A stretch of 64,000 nt of DNA from Nematostella vectensis (Eukaryota > Cnidaria > Anthozoa > Actiniaria > Edwardsiidae), in NCBI RefSeq assembly GCF_932526225.1, contig NC_064035.1, forward strand, positions 10,279,296 to 10,343,295, written 5' to 3'. The notes under the pieces were generated by a model. That model did no database searches and was not told the DNA's origin. It saw only the letters and a program-made list of their open reading frames with translations. Position numbers and translations under genes: made by a program. This document shows, in pieces, positions 33,133 through 43,998 of this stretch. How positions within the stretch are numbered: position 1 is the stretch's first letter; the number at the start of each line of letters is the position of its first letter.

Positions 33133-36100
33133 TTACGGCAGACTTTTCTCGCAGACAAAGGGAAGCTTGTGATCTTCAGAGTCAGGCATGTCAACGAGCC
33201 TACCGGTTACTATAGCAACAGCTCCCAGAGGTCCTGCCGAAGCTGGTGCACCTGCATTCCACTGCTGTGGTGTCGTGGTAAGATTATTATAGCTCCACGT
33301 CCATGCTTCACCAGTCTGTCAAAACAAAAACAGACACACAAATAGTTGCTTTGAGTTGTCGGGGGCGGACTGATCAAGCCCGTAAGAAACACAAAATGTT
33401 AATAAAATGTTGTACGAGTTATCTCGGGTGTTCAGGATTGGAATGATCTGGCCTGTTACAAACGCACAAAGCGTTATTTGGAGTTATTGGGGATTCTTGG
33501 TTAGATGATCAGGCCCGTAGAATAGCAATACATTATGAGGAGGGGGGGGGGGGGGGCTCTGGCATTGGGCATGTCAGCTTCATTTGCATGAAAAGTTATA
33601 ATCATTATAGCTTTTCATGCAAATGAAGCTGACATGCCCGAGTTTTTGCAAACCTTTCGAAGTCCTACAAAGATGTGTGAGATGTTGCTGTTCAGGGTCG
33701 GCACGTGATAGCGTACAAAATCAAGCTTGTCAATGGAGTTGAACACGCCCATGACACCACCGTGCACGTGACACACACGTGATGCTTCCGCCCAGCGTAC
33801 ATGGCTATCCAGGAAAAAGCGGTAACACTTGTCTAAGTTTTGGTACCAGCCCTCCTCGTTGCAGTTGTCTGTCAAAAATACATGTCAGTTGTTGATAAGT
33901 CAAGTTAGGTAATAATGCTATCAATGCTTGCGTAGTAAGGGCAGGCCTAGGAAGCTTGTCCCCTTACAGGAATACCTTTGTTGAATTTACCCCTTCCCGC
34001 CGTAAGGCCTGGATTTGTTTCTAAACCATGGATAATGAAGCCCTTTATATTTCATACTGCCATTCATTTGTCGGAACTGGTCCGGCCACCAGCTTCTACC
34101 GGCGCGATGGGGTGGTTGTAGAGGACGCGCAACATCCCCCACACCTCCCTGCCCAGTTTTTGTTTAGAAAATGTTAAAATGTTTCAGGCCCTCCTACCCC
34201 TCTTATAAGGTAATTCTGTCTAACGTGCCTGTATCCTCCTGTCCCTTGTTGATATTTGTCAACGCACCTGTTTCCCTGTAGCAGAAAGCATTAGACTTGC
34301 CGGTCACTGTAGAGACTTCTAATTGTTTGTGAACTTTTGCTGTGCTTAGGCAGTCGCCAGAAGGATTACGTATAGGCAGGACGACGATGCCATCGGCAAC
34401 CCACCCCCACCTGTTGTGCAAACAAACGGTGTTATTGGGGACTTGGATCACCTTCTGGCTTCCGTCAATCAAAATCTTTAAATCCTTTCTATTAGCGCTT
34501 CTGGAATGCCCTTCAACACGCCCCTTCTGCGCAAGGCATTGACCAAGCAAAAAGCACCAAATGTTATTTTGAATGACGGAAGTCAGAAAGTGGTTAAGCG
34601 GTTGGAAATTGTAGACGAAAGTTCGCAGCATATTGAAAATCACTGTAATATATCGACGTGGAAGTCACAGTAAGTAATATATCAACGTGGAAGTCACAGT
34701 AAGTAATATATCAACGTGGAAGTCACAGTTAGTAATATTTCTACGTGGAAGTCACAGTAAGTATTATATCAACGTGGAAGTCACAGTAAGTAATATATCT
34801 ACGTGGAAGTCACAGTAAGTAATATATCAAAGTGAAAGTCACAGTAAGTAATATATCAACGTGGAAGTCACAGTAAGTAATATATCAACGTGGAAGTCAC
34901 AGTAAGTAATATATCGACGTGGAAGTCACAGTAAGTAATATATCTACGTGGAAGTCACAGTAAGTAATATATCAAAGTGAAAGTCACAGTAAGTAATATA
35001 TCAACGTGGAAGTCACAGTAAGTAATATATCAAAGTGAAAGTCACAGTAAGTAATATATCAACGTGGAAGTCACAGTAAGTAATATATCTACGTGGAAGT
35101 CACAGTAAGTGATAATCATATCAACGTGGAAGTCACAGTAAGTAATATATCAACGTGAAAATCACAGTAAGTAATATATCAACGTGGAAGTCACAGTAAG
35201 TAATATATCAACGTGGAAGTCACAGTAAGTAATATATCAACGTGGAAGTCACAGTAAGTAATATATCAACGTGGAAGTCACAGTAAGTATTATATCGACG
35301 TGGAAGTCACAGTAAGTAATATATCAACGTGGAAGTCACAGTAAGTAATATATCAACGTGGAAGTCACAGTAAGTAATATATCAACGTGGAAGTCACAGT
35401 AAGTAATATATCAACGTGGAAGTCACAGTCAGTAATATTTCTACGTGGAAGTCACAGTAAGTATTATATCAACGTGGAAGTCACAGTAAGTGATAATCAT
35501 ATCAACGTGGAAGTCACAGTAAGTAATATATCAACGTGAAAATCACAGTAAGTAATAATCATATCAACGTGGAAGTCACAGTAAGTAATATATCAACGTG
35601 GAAGTCACAGTAAGTAATATATCTACGTGGAAGTCACAGTAAGTAATAATCATATCAACGTGGAAGTCACAGTAAGTAATATATCAACGTGAAAGTCACA
35701 GTAAGTATTATATCAACGTGGAAGTCACAGTAAGTAATATATCAACGTGGAAGTCACAGTAAGTAAAATATCGACGTGGAAGTCACAGTAAGTAATATAT
35801 CAACGTGGGAGTCACAGTAAGTAATATATCAACGTGGAAGTCACAGTAAGTAATATATCAACGTGGAAGTCACAGTAAGTAATATATCAACGTGGAAGTC
35901 ACAGTCAGTAAAATATCGACGTGGAAGTCACAGTAAGCAATATATCAACGTGGAAGTCACAGTTAGTAATATTTCTACGTGGAAGTCACAGTAAGTATTA
36001 TATCAACGTGGAAGTCACAGTAAGTAATATATCAACGTGGAAGTCACAGTAAGTAATATATCAACGTGAAAATCACAGTAAGTAATATATCTACGTGGAA

Positions 36101-39100
36101 GTCACAGTAAGTAATATATCAACGTGGAAGTCACAGTGAGTAATATATCAACGTGAAAGTCACAGTAAGTAATATATCAAGGTGAAGTCACAGTAAGTAA
36201 TATATCAACGTGGAAGTCACAGCAAGTAATATATCAACGTGAAAGTCACAGTAAGTAATATATCAAGGTGGAAGTCACAGTAAGTAATATATCAAGGTGG
36301 AAGTCACAGTAAGTAATATATCAACGTGGAAGTCACAGTAAGTGATAATCATATCAACGTGGAAGTCACAGTAAGTAATATATCAACGTGAAAATCACAG
36401 TAAGTAATATATCAACGTGAAAGTCACAGTAAGTAATATATCAAGGTGGAAGTCACAGTAAGTAATATATCAACGTGGAAGTCACAGTAAGTGATAATCA
36501 TATCAACGTGGAAGTCACAGTAAGTAATATATCAACGTGAAAATCACAGTAAGTAATATATCTACGTGGAAGTCACAGTAAGTAATATATCTACGTGGAA
36601 GTCACAGTAAGTAATATATCAACGTGGAAGTCACAGTCAGTAAAATATCGACGTGGAAGCCACAGTAAGTAATATATCAACGTGGAAGTCACAGTTAGTG
36701 ATATATCAACGTGGAAGTCACAGTAAGTAATATATCAACGTGGAAGTCACAGTAAGTAATATATCAACGTGGAAGTCACTGTAAGCAATATATCAACGTG
36801 GAAGTCACAGTTAGTAATATTTCTACGTGGAAGTCACAGTAAGTATTATATCAACGTGGAAGTCACAGTAAGTAATAATCATATCAACGTGGAAGTCACA
36901 GTAAGTAATATATCAACGTGGAAGTCACAGTAAGTAATAATCATATCAACGTGGAAGTCACAGTAAGTAATATATCAACGTGGAAGTCACAGTAAGTGAT
37001 AATCATATCAACGTGGAAGTCACAGTAAGTAATATATCAAAGTGAAAGTCACAGTAAGTAATATATCTACGTGGAAGTCACAGTAAGTAATATATCAACG
37101 TGGAAGTCACAGTAAGTGATATATCAACGTGGAAGTCACAGTAAGTATTATATCAACGTGGAAGTCACAGTAAGTAATAATCATATCAACGTGGAAGTCA
37201 CAGTAAATAATATATCAAAGTGAAAGTCACAGTAAGTAATATATCAACGTGGAAGTCACAGTAAGTGATATATCAACGTGGAAGTCACAGTAAGTATTAT
37301 ATCAACGTGGAAGTCACAGTAAGTAATAATCATATCAACGTGGAAGTCACAGTAAGTAATATATCAACGTGGAAGTCACAGTAAGTAATATATCAACGTG
37401 GAAGTCACCGTAAGTGATATATCAACGTGGAAGTCACAGTAAGTAATATATCAAAGTGAAAGTCACAGTAAGTAATATATCAACGTGGAAGTCACAGTAA
37501 GTGATATATCAACGTGGAAGTCACAGTAAGTATTATATCAACGTGGAAGTCACAGTAAGTAATAATCATATCAACGTGGAAGTCACAGTAAGTAATATAT
37601 CAACGTGGAAGTCACAGTAAGTAATATATCAACGTGGAAGTCACAGTAAGTAATATATCAACGTGGAAGTCACAGTAAGTATTATATCAACGTGGAAGTC
37701 ACAGTAAGTAATAATCATATCAACGTGGAAGTCACAGTAAGTAATATATCAAAGTGAAAGTCACAGTAAGTAATAATCATATCAACGTGGAAGTCACAGT
37801 AAGTAATATATCAACGTGGAAGTCACAGTAAGTAATATATCAACGTGGAGGTCACAGTAAGTGATATATCAACGTGGAAGTCACAGTAAGTATTATATCA
37901 ACGTGGAAGTCACAGTAAGTAATAATCATATCAACGTGGAAGTCACAGTAAGTGATATATCAACGTGGAAGTCACAGTAAGTAATATATCAACGTGGAAG
38001 TCACAGTAAGTAATAATCATATCAACGTGGAAGTCACAGTAAGTAATATATCAAAGTGAAAGTCACAGTAAGTAATATATCAACGTGGAAGTCACAGTAA
38101 GTAATATATCAACGTGGAAGTCACAGTAAGTAATATATCAACGTGGAAGCCACAGTAAGTAATATATCAACGTGGAAGTCACAGTAAGTAATATATCAAC
38201 GTGAAAGTCACAGTAAGTAATATATCAACGTGGAAGTCACAGTAAGTAATATATCAACGTGGAAGTCACAGTAAGTAATATATCAACGTGGAAGTCACAG
38301 TAAGTAATATATCAACGTGAAAGTCACAGTAAGTAATATATCAACGTGGAAGTCACAGTAAGTAATATATCTACGTGGAAGTCACAGTAAGTAATATATC
38401 AAAGTGAAAGTCACAGTAAGTAATATATCAACGTGGAAGTCACAGTAAGTAATCTATCAACGTGGAAGTCACAGTAAGTAAAATACCGACGTGGAAGTCA
38501 CAGTAAGTAATAAATCAACTTGGAAGTCACAGTAAGTAATCTATCAACGTGGAAGTCACAGTAAGTAAAATATCGACGTGGAAGTCACAGTTAGTAAAAT
38601 ATCGACGTGGAAGTCACAGTAAGTAATATATCTACGTGGAAGTCACTGTAAGCAATATATCAACGTGGAAGTCACAGTAAGTAAAATATCGACGTGGAAG
38701 TCACAGTAAGTAAAATATCGACGTGGAAGTCACAGTAAGTAATAATCATATCAACGTGGAAGTCACAGTAAGTAATAATCATATCAACGTGGAAGTCACA
38801 GTAAGTAATATATCAACGTGGAAGTCACAGTAAGTAATATATCAACGTGGAAGTCACAGTAAGTAAAATATCGACGTGGAAGTCACAGTAAGTAATATAT
38901 CAGCGTGGAAGTCACAGTAAGTAATATATCAACGTGGAAGTCACAGTAAGTAATATATCAACGTGGAAGTCACAGTAAGTAATATATCTACGTGGAAGTC
39001 ACAGTAAGTATTATATCAACGTGGAAGTCACAGTAAGTAATATATCTACGTGGAAGTCACAGTAAGTAATCTATCAACGTGGAAGTCACAGTAAGTAATA

Positions 39101-42100
39101 AATCAACTTGGAAGTCACAGTAAGTAATCTATCAACGTGGAAGTCACAGTAAGTAAAATATCGACGTGGAAGTCACAGTAAGTAATAAATCAACGTGGAA
39201 GTCACAGTAAGTAATATATCAACGTGGAAGTCACAGTAAGTAATAAATCAACGTGGAAGTCACTGTAAGCAATATATCAACGTGGAAGTCACAGTAAGTA
39301 AAATATCGACGTGGAAGTCACAGTAAGTAATAAATCAACTTGGAAGTCACAGTAAGTAATCTATCAACGTGGAAGTCACAGTAAGTAAAATATCAACGTG
39401 GAAGTCACAGTAAGTAATATATCAACGTGGAAGTCACAGTAAGTAATATATCAACGTGGAAGTCACAGTAAGTAATAAATCAACTTGGAAGTCACTGTAA
39501 GCAATATATCAACGTGGAAGTCACAGTTAGTAATATTTCTACGTGGAAGTCACAGTAAGTAATATATCAACGTGGAAGTCACAGTAAGTAATATATCAAC
39601 GTGGAAGTCACAGTAAGTAATATATCAACGTGAAAGTCACAGTAAGTAATATATCAACGTGGAAGTCACAGTAAGTAATATATCTACGTGGAAGTCACAG
39701 TAAGTAATATATCAAAGTGAAAGTCACAGTAAGTAATATATCAACGTGGAAGTCACAGTAAGTAATCTATCAACGTGGAAGTCACAGTAAGTAAAATATC
39801 GACGTGGAAGTCACAGTAAGTAATAAATCAACTTGGAAGTCACAGTAAGTAATATATCAACGTGGAAGTCACAGTAAGTAATATATCAACGTGGAAGTCA
39901 CAGTAAGTAATATATCAACGTGGAAGTCACAGTAAGTAATATATCAACGTGGAAGTCACAGTAAGTAATATATCAACGTGAAAGTCACAGTAAGTAATAT
40001 ATCAACGTGGAAGTCACAGTAAGTAATATATCAACGTGGAAGTCACAGTAAGTAATTTATCAACGTGGAAGTCACAGTAAGTAATAAATCAACTTGGAAG
40101 TCACAGTAAGTAATATAATATCGTAGAAGTCAACGGCAGAACACGATGGATAATTGCAAGAGCGTGAAATACATTAGTCGGATATATTTTACTCACACCA
40201 ACCAACTATGTGAAAACAAATAGATTTAAATACATTTCGTGTTCTAACGAAGATCCGTTATCCTTCTATATGCTTTTCTTATTGAAATGACTATATCTCC
40301 TCCCTTTCTCCCTTCTCCCATACTTTTTTTTGTTACTATACTTTTCTTCATTTGTGTTTGTGCTTTTATATTCCTATCTCGTCATTGTAATTTTACTTAA
40401 TTTTTGTTTTACTGAACCGATCCGCCATGATTAGTTGTATTTGAAGTTATAAAATAAATTTGATTTAAATTTGAAAACAACTTTTATTTTTTATCGAGGA
40501 AGGGGACGAATGCGTTGTATAGGAAGAGTCAGCTATCTTTTCTCGTTTCTCACTGAAATTTCTATCGCCGTGAAAGTTGCTTAAACTACATTTAAGTTCT
40601 TTTGATATGCAACAACGGCAACAGCTCGGACGGCTTATCAAAAAACCTCCGCTATTCTAAAAACCCATCTTATTACAAGGGTGTGGAAGCTGCCATTATA
40701 TCTATGCCTACATACGCGCAAAACTCATAGCCGAATTTCCACGCATCCTCGACCTCTGCGTCTGTGGCCAGCCGAGCTTGGTACTTTTGGCACAAGCGCT
40801 TGGCTTGTTGGAAGGTGAAAATGTAGGGACTATTTGCCCCAGCATGAAACACGTTACGAACCAAGCCTCCAGCATACACCTGCAGGTCTGCAAATAAGAA
40901 TAAACACAAAGTCAGGCGAGTACCCAGGATTGGCTGAGATTGGCGCAGTTATACGTATCATTTGAAAAAAAAATGATAGTATTTGAAGATTCCTTTATAA
41001 GAAATGACCTACTTTTTGGCGGGAAGGGGGGATGGCGCCGTACCCAGTATTTGCTGGGGGGGGATGGTGCCGTACCCAGTATTTGCTGGATTGAGGGGAT
41101 GGTGCCGTACCCAGTATTTGCTGGAGGGAGGGGATGGTGCCGTACCCAGTATTTGCTGGAGGGAGGGGATGGCGCCGTACCCAGTATTTGCTGGGGGAGG
41201 GATGGCGCCGTACCCAGTATTTGATGGGGGGGGGGATGGCACCGTACCCAGTATTTCATGGGGGGGATATATATTATATATAATATGGACATACCCATCA
41301 ATAAGAAAACCCACTTTTTGGCGGCCACGGGAGGGGTGGGGAGATTTTGAAGAGACTACACGGCTTTTAAACAGTTTGAAGTGACTATCTGGGGGCGCTA
41401 TGGGCGGCCTACCTATTGCGCAGTGCTCGTCCAAGTACGGCGCTGTTGGAAATGGCAGACCACAATTACAGTTGTACGTCCATTTAGACAGGTCAGAGAT
41501 GCACGTGCCTCCGTTCAGACAAGGGTTTGAAAAACACGGATCCTGAAAACGGAGAAAAGTAAATTAGTTACCATACGGTGGAAGCTCCATAAGCGGACGC
41601 CCTATGTAACAGACAGTTCTCAGAATCTCAAATTTTTTCAGTCAAACATTCTGAACAAAACCTCTTTAAAAGGATAAATTATTCGGTTCCGAAAGTATAC
41701 TTTTATGTAAAGGTTTTACTGTATTCAACAAATACTAACACTTTCGTTCATGTAAACTGAGGGCACAATGCCCTTGACAGCCAAATTCGTTGTTGCGCGA
41801 CCTCGGCGATTCCAAAATCCTCGTCTCGTTTAAGAATAGCGCGTAGTCAATCAGACTGTGGGACGGGTCTATGCAAATCTACCCTGGGTACCAGAGGCCC
41901 CAAGCTTCACTTCAAAGAGTCACCAGCGGCGACAACGACTGTCGGCGCTTGAAGTGAAGCTCGGAGCCTCTGGTACTCAGGGTAATGCAAATCATACGCG
42001 GTGCGGCAAACCCACAGCAAGTGAAGTTGGACTACAGGCGCCTTCCCAGGATTGACTGAGGGAGGGGTGGGGGTTGCGCAGTCATAGGAATCATATGGAT

Positions 42101-43998
42101 AAAAGAAAGTATTTGACGATACTTCAATACGAAATGACCCACTCTTTGCCGGCCAAGGGGGGTAGGGGTGCTCGTGCACCCTGCGCCCCCCCCCCCCCCC
42201 CCCCCCCTGTGTACGCGCCTGTGACTATAGTCACCAGCGATGGAGTCAAACGATATTGACGCAAAGTTACAGTTTGGAATCGCCGATGAGGTCGCGCAAC
42301 AACGAATTTGGCTGTAAGTCCGGAGATAAGAATTCTGCGACGCGAGCGCGAGCTTTCCGTTAACGAAGTCTAATGAACAAATTTATGGTCCAACCTCTAG
42401 CTGAATGTAAAACAATTAAAAAATATCGGAACCATTACTTCAAGTGGCACGACCCGACCGTAGACCACCAGCAAACTATACGGTAATTCCACCAGCCGAC
42501 TTGGTCGTACGACCAGAAACGATCGGAACGCCATCGGAAGACCATGATGTACCTCTTCTCATACATACACGGAGAGGCCAGTACACTAGCCGACTCCGGA
42601 CATAAAGTTTAAGATATTTTAAAATAACACAGGGAGCCCAAACGTTATACGCGTGAAGCAGAATAACAAACAGGGCTCGAAAAGCATTTTACTAAGATTT
42701 TGTTCACGAGATCGTTGTGGTCTTATTTTTATTGCTAAAAAAATATCAGCATTTATCTGTTATTTTTCGAGATTTTCGTCTGCTCACCAGATCAATTATT
42801 CACATTCTTTTTTTTTTGAATGGTGATTGTTTTCTATACTCCCTGCATAGAACTCCCAGAAAGAAGATAAAAAAAAGAATGTCAACAGTCTTGTTTTTTT
42901 TTAATCGTTTATTTCTCTTGCCTGGGAAAGCACACTTTTTTTCTCAGAAAAAACAGAAAAGAAGAGAAAAAAATTGTACATTCTCAAAGGAATATGTTGT
43001 TTTGTTACAACGGAATTTTAATTGAATTTTTAATCCAGAATTAGCGTAGGAGGAGTTAGATAAAAGCGATTCAAATAATCCTTCTTAGGTTTCTGTGCAT
43101 TTTAATCTAGAAAATTTAAAATTTAGGAAGGACTTATCCTACAAAAAATTCATTACAACAAGCAATGAGCATATATTGTAATTATCGAGAGCATGCGAGC
43201 GGGCTTTTTTTATTGATCGAGCACAGCTTTTAATTTGTGGCCAATTCGGAAGTCTTTCTTAGTAGTATATGCTCGGTTTTGGAGTGACGGTGGATGTGAT
43301 GGTGTATGTGACGGTGTATGTGACGGTGGATGTGACGGTGGGAACGGAAGAGAATGAAAGAAATGTGGTGGTGTTATTGTCGATGAGCGTAATTGCTGAA
43401 GAACGGTGTAATGAAAGGCCGCTATTCGGGTTGTTTTAGGAAAAGAAACGACAGTCGAAATAAAAATTAGAAATAGTTTTGAGTGTTAGGGGGAGGAGTA
43501 TTTGTGATAACGTGTGGTCATGTTCTTCTCTTGAGAGTTAATCGCCCGCGAGTTAATTAATGCACATGGCACGCGCACGCACAATTTCTGTTGCAAAAAG
43601 TTTTCTCACACAATTTTTCTTCGAAACGTCAATAAGGAATAGAAAATGTGTCTGACAGGGTGAACTCTCGTACTTACCGGAAAGCCAAAGTAGGTGAATC
43701 CTGGCCTTCGCCTTTTACCAAGTGGCTGAAGCAAATGTGTGGAGTTGTTGACTTCACAAGTGAACTGGGAATCATTCACGCTTCGTCTGCCGAAATTCAA
43801 AGACAAGCAAGAACTCACATCCAAACACTTCATGTGGCAGTTGACAAGATTACTGGTGTTAAACACTTCAACGACATAACCCACCAAAGCATAAGCGGGA
43901 ATGTCTATGAAATTAAAGTACATAAGCTCGGAATGAGAAATACTCAGAAACAAGAACAAGAAAATAGATAGAATGCTGGACACAAAAAATAGTCTCAT
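33133..43998 (-). CDS. Secreted PAN/apple-EGF-Link-C-type-lectin-like protein
   Basis: Six exons, 5' to 3': 43678-43998, 41413-41542, 40716-40887, 34268-34410, 33654-33868, 33133-33315; phases close to 387 residues from ATG to TAA. Signal peptide about 1-23 (MRLFFVSSILSIFLFLFLSI). PAN/apple domain about 24-105 (CHMKCLDVSSCLSLNF). EGF-like domain 108-151 (DPCFSNPCLNGGTC). Link domain about 152-255 split over two exons: FTFQQAKRLCQKYQARLAT and GWVADGIVVLPIRNP, ending SNAFCYRE. C-type-lectin-like domain 257-387 (GWYQNLDKCYRFF ... LPFVCEK). Link domains bind hyaluronan or related glycans, so an extracellular-matrix or mucus role is likely. The lectin domain lacks EPN/QPD and WND calcium motifs and the inner cysteine pair, so it probably does not bind sugar by the classical route. 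Its fourth exon is separated from the third by 6.3 kb, mostly satellite. Confidence 0.9.
33567..33639. repeat. Near-perfect 73-bp hairpin next to a donor site
   Basis: Arms of about 36 bp (GGGCATGTCAGCTTCATTTG and its complement) with one mismatch and almost no loop. It begins 15 nt downstream of the donor of exon 33654-33868 on the minus strand, so it would form in the pre-mRNA. Each arm contains the octamer ATTTGCAT. A 15-G run sits directly beyond it (33542-33556). Confidence 0.9.
34648..40118 (+). repeat. 5.5-kb satellite, 29-bp unit, about 185 copies
   Basis: Unit: GTAAGTAATATATCAACGTG then GAAGTCACA. A 33-bp variant with GTAATAATCATATC and variants with CTACGTGG, CGACGTGG, CAAAGTGAAAG or TCAACTTGG are interspersed. 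Higher-order blocks are visible; for example the triplet GTGATATATC, GTATTATATC, GTAATAATCATATC recurs near 37113, 37261, 37498 and 37857. It fills most of the intron between the two halves of the Link domain, ending about 240 bp from the acceptor. The plus strand (antisense to the host gene) repeats the 5' splice-site word GTAAGT in nearly every unit. Confidence 0.98.
40918..41040 (+). repeat. Dispersed repeat, copy 1
   Basis: The stretch from CCCAGGATTGGCTGAG to ACTTTTTGGCGGG is matched in diverged form by 42047-42165 (CCCAGGATTGACTGAG to ACTCTTTGCCGGC), including the shared core AGTATTTGA and AAATGACC. A shorter piece recurs at 41300-41330. This is a dispersed repeat family of unknown class, intronic here. 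Confidence 0.7.
41030..41275 (+). repeat. About 32-34 bp minisatellite, seven units
   Basis: Units of the form GGGGATGGTGCCGTACCCAG then TATTTGCTGG with variable G runs. It lies in the intron between the EGF and Link exons. Open frames across it (repeated GTAPSP or PVFAGG) are artefacts. The word GTACCCAG matches the start of the adjoining dispersed repeat, from which the array may have grown. Confidence 0.92.
41880..41984. mobile_element. 105-bp MITE with 9-bp target duplication
   Basis: Terminal inverted repeats start TACCCTGGGTACCAGAGGC on the left and TACCCTGAGTACCAGAGGC on the right arm's complement; similarity continues about 36 bp inward. The element is flanked on both sides by the perfect direct repeat ATGCAAATC (41871-41879 and 41985-41993). 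A 9-bp target duplication is typical of Mutator-like elements. It has no coding capacity and lies in the intron between the PAN and EGF exons. Confidence 0.88.
42047..42240 (+). repeat. Dispersed repeat, copy 2, ending in poly(C)
   Basis: Diverged partner of 40918-41040. It runs into 22 C (42186-42207) followed by TGTGTACGCGCCTGTGAC. A similar tail follows the 23-C run at 52661-52683 (GGTTACGGGCCTGTGCC), so the poly(C) tracts appear to belong to this repeat family. Confidence 0.65.
43262..43342 (+). repeat. GTGACGGTGGAT-type minisatellite
   Basis: Five or so 12-bp units of the type GTGATGGTGTAT, GTGACGGTGTAT, GTGACGGTGGAT. Intronic to the PAN-Link-lectin gene, upstream of its EGF exon. No function seen. 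Confidence 0.8.

Noticed and set aside
34411-34643. Extending the Link exon upstream to the edge of the satellite
   Set aside because: Phase with the preceding exon (which ends in two bases) and the Link consensus both require the exon to start at 34410; upstream sequence does not resemble a Link domain.
34648-40118. CRISPR-like array of 29-bp repeats
   Set aside because: Repeats are contiguous with no unique spacers, the repeat itself varies, and the context is a eukaryotic intron. It is a satellite.
41004-41434. Overlapping frames on both strands near the EGF exon
   Set aside because: They read through the GTACCCAG minisatellite; only the EGF exon 41413-41542 is supported.
43648-43971. 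107-residue plus-strand frame
   Set aside because: Antisense shadow of the PAN/apple exon, which has a signal peptide and a GTAAGT donor on the minus strand.
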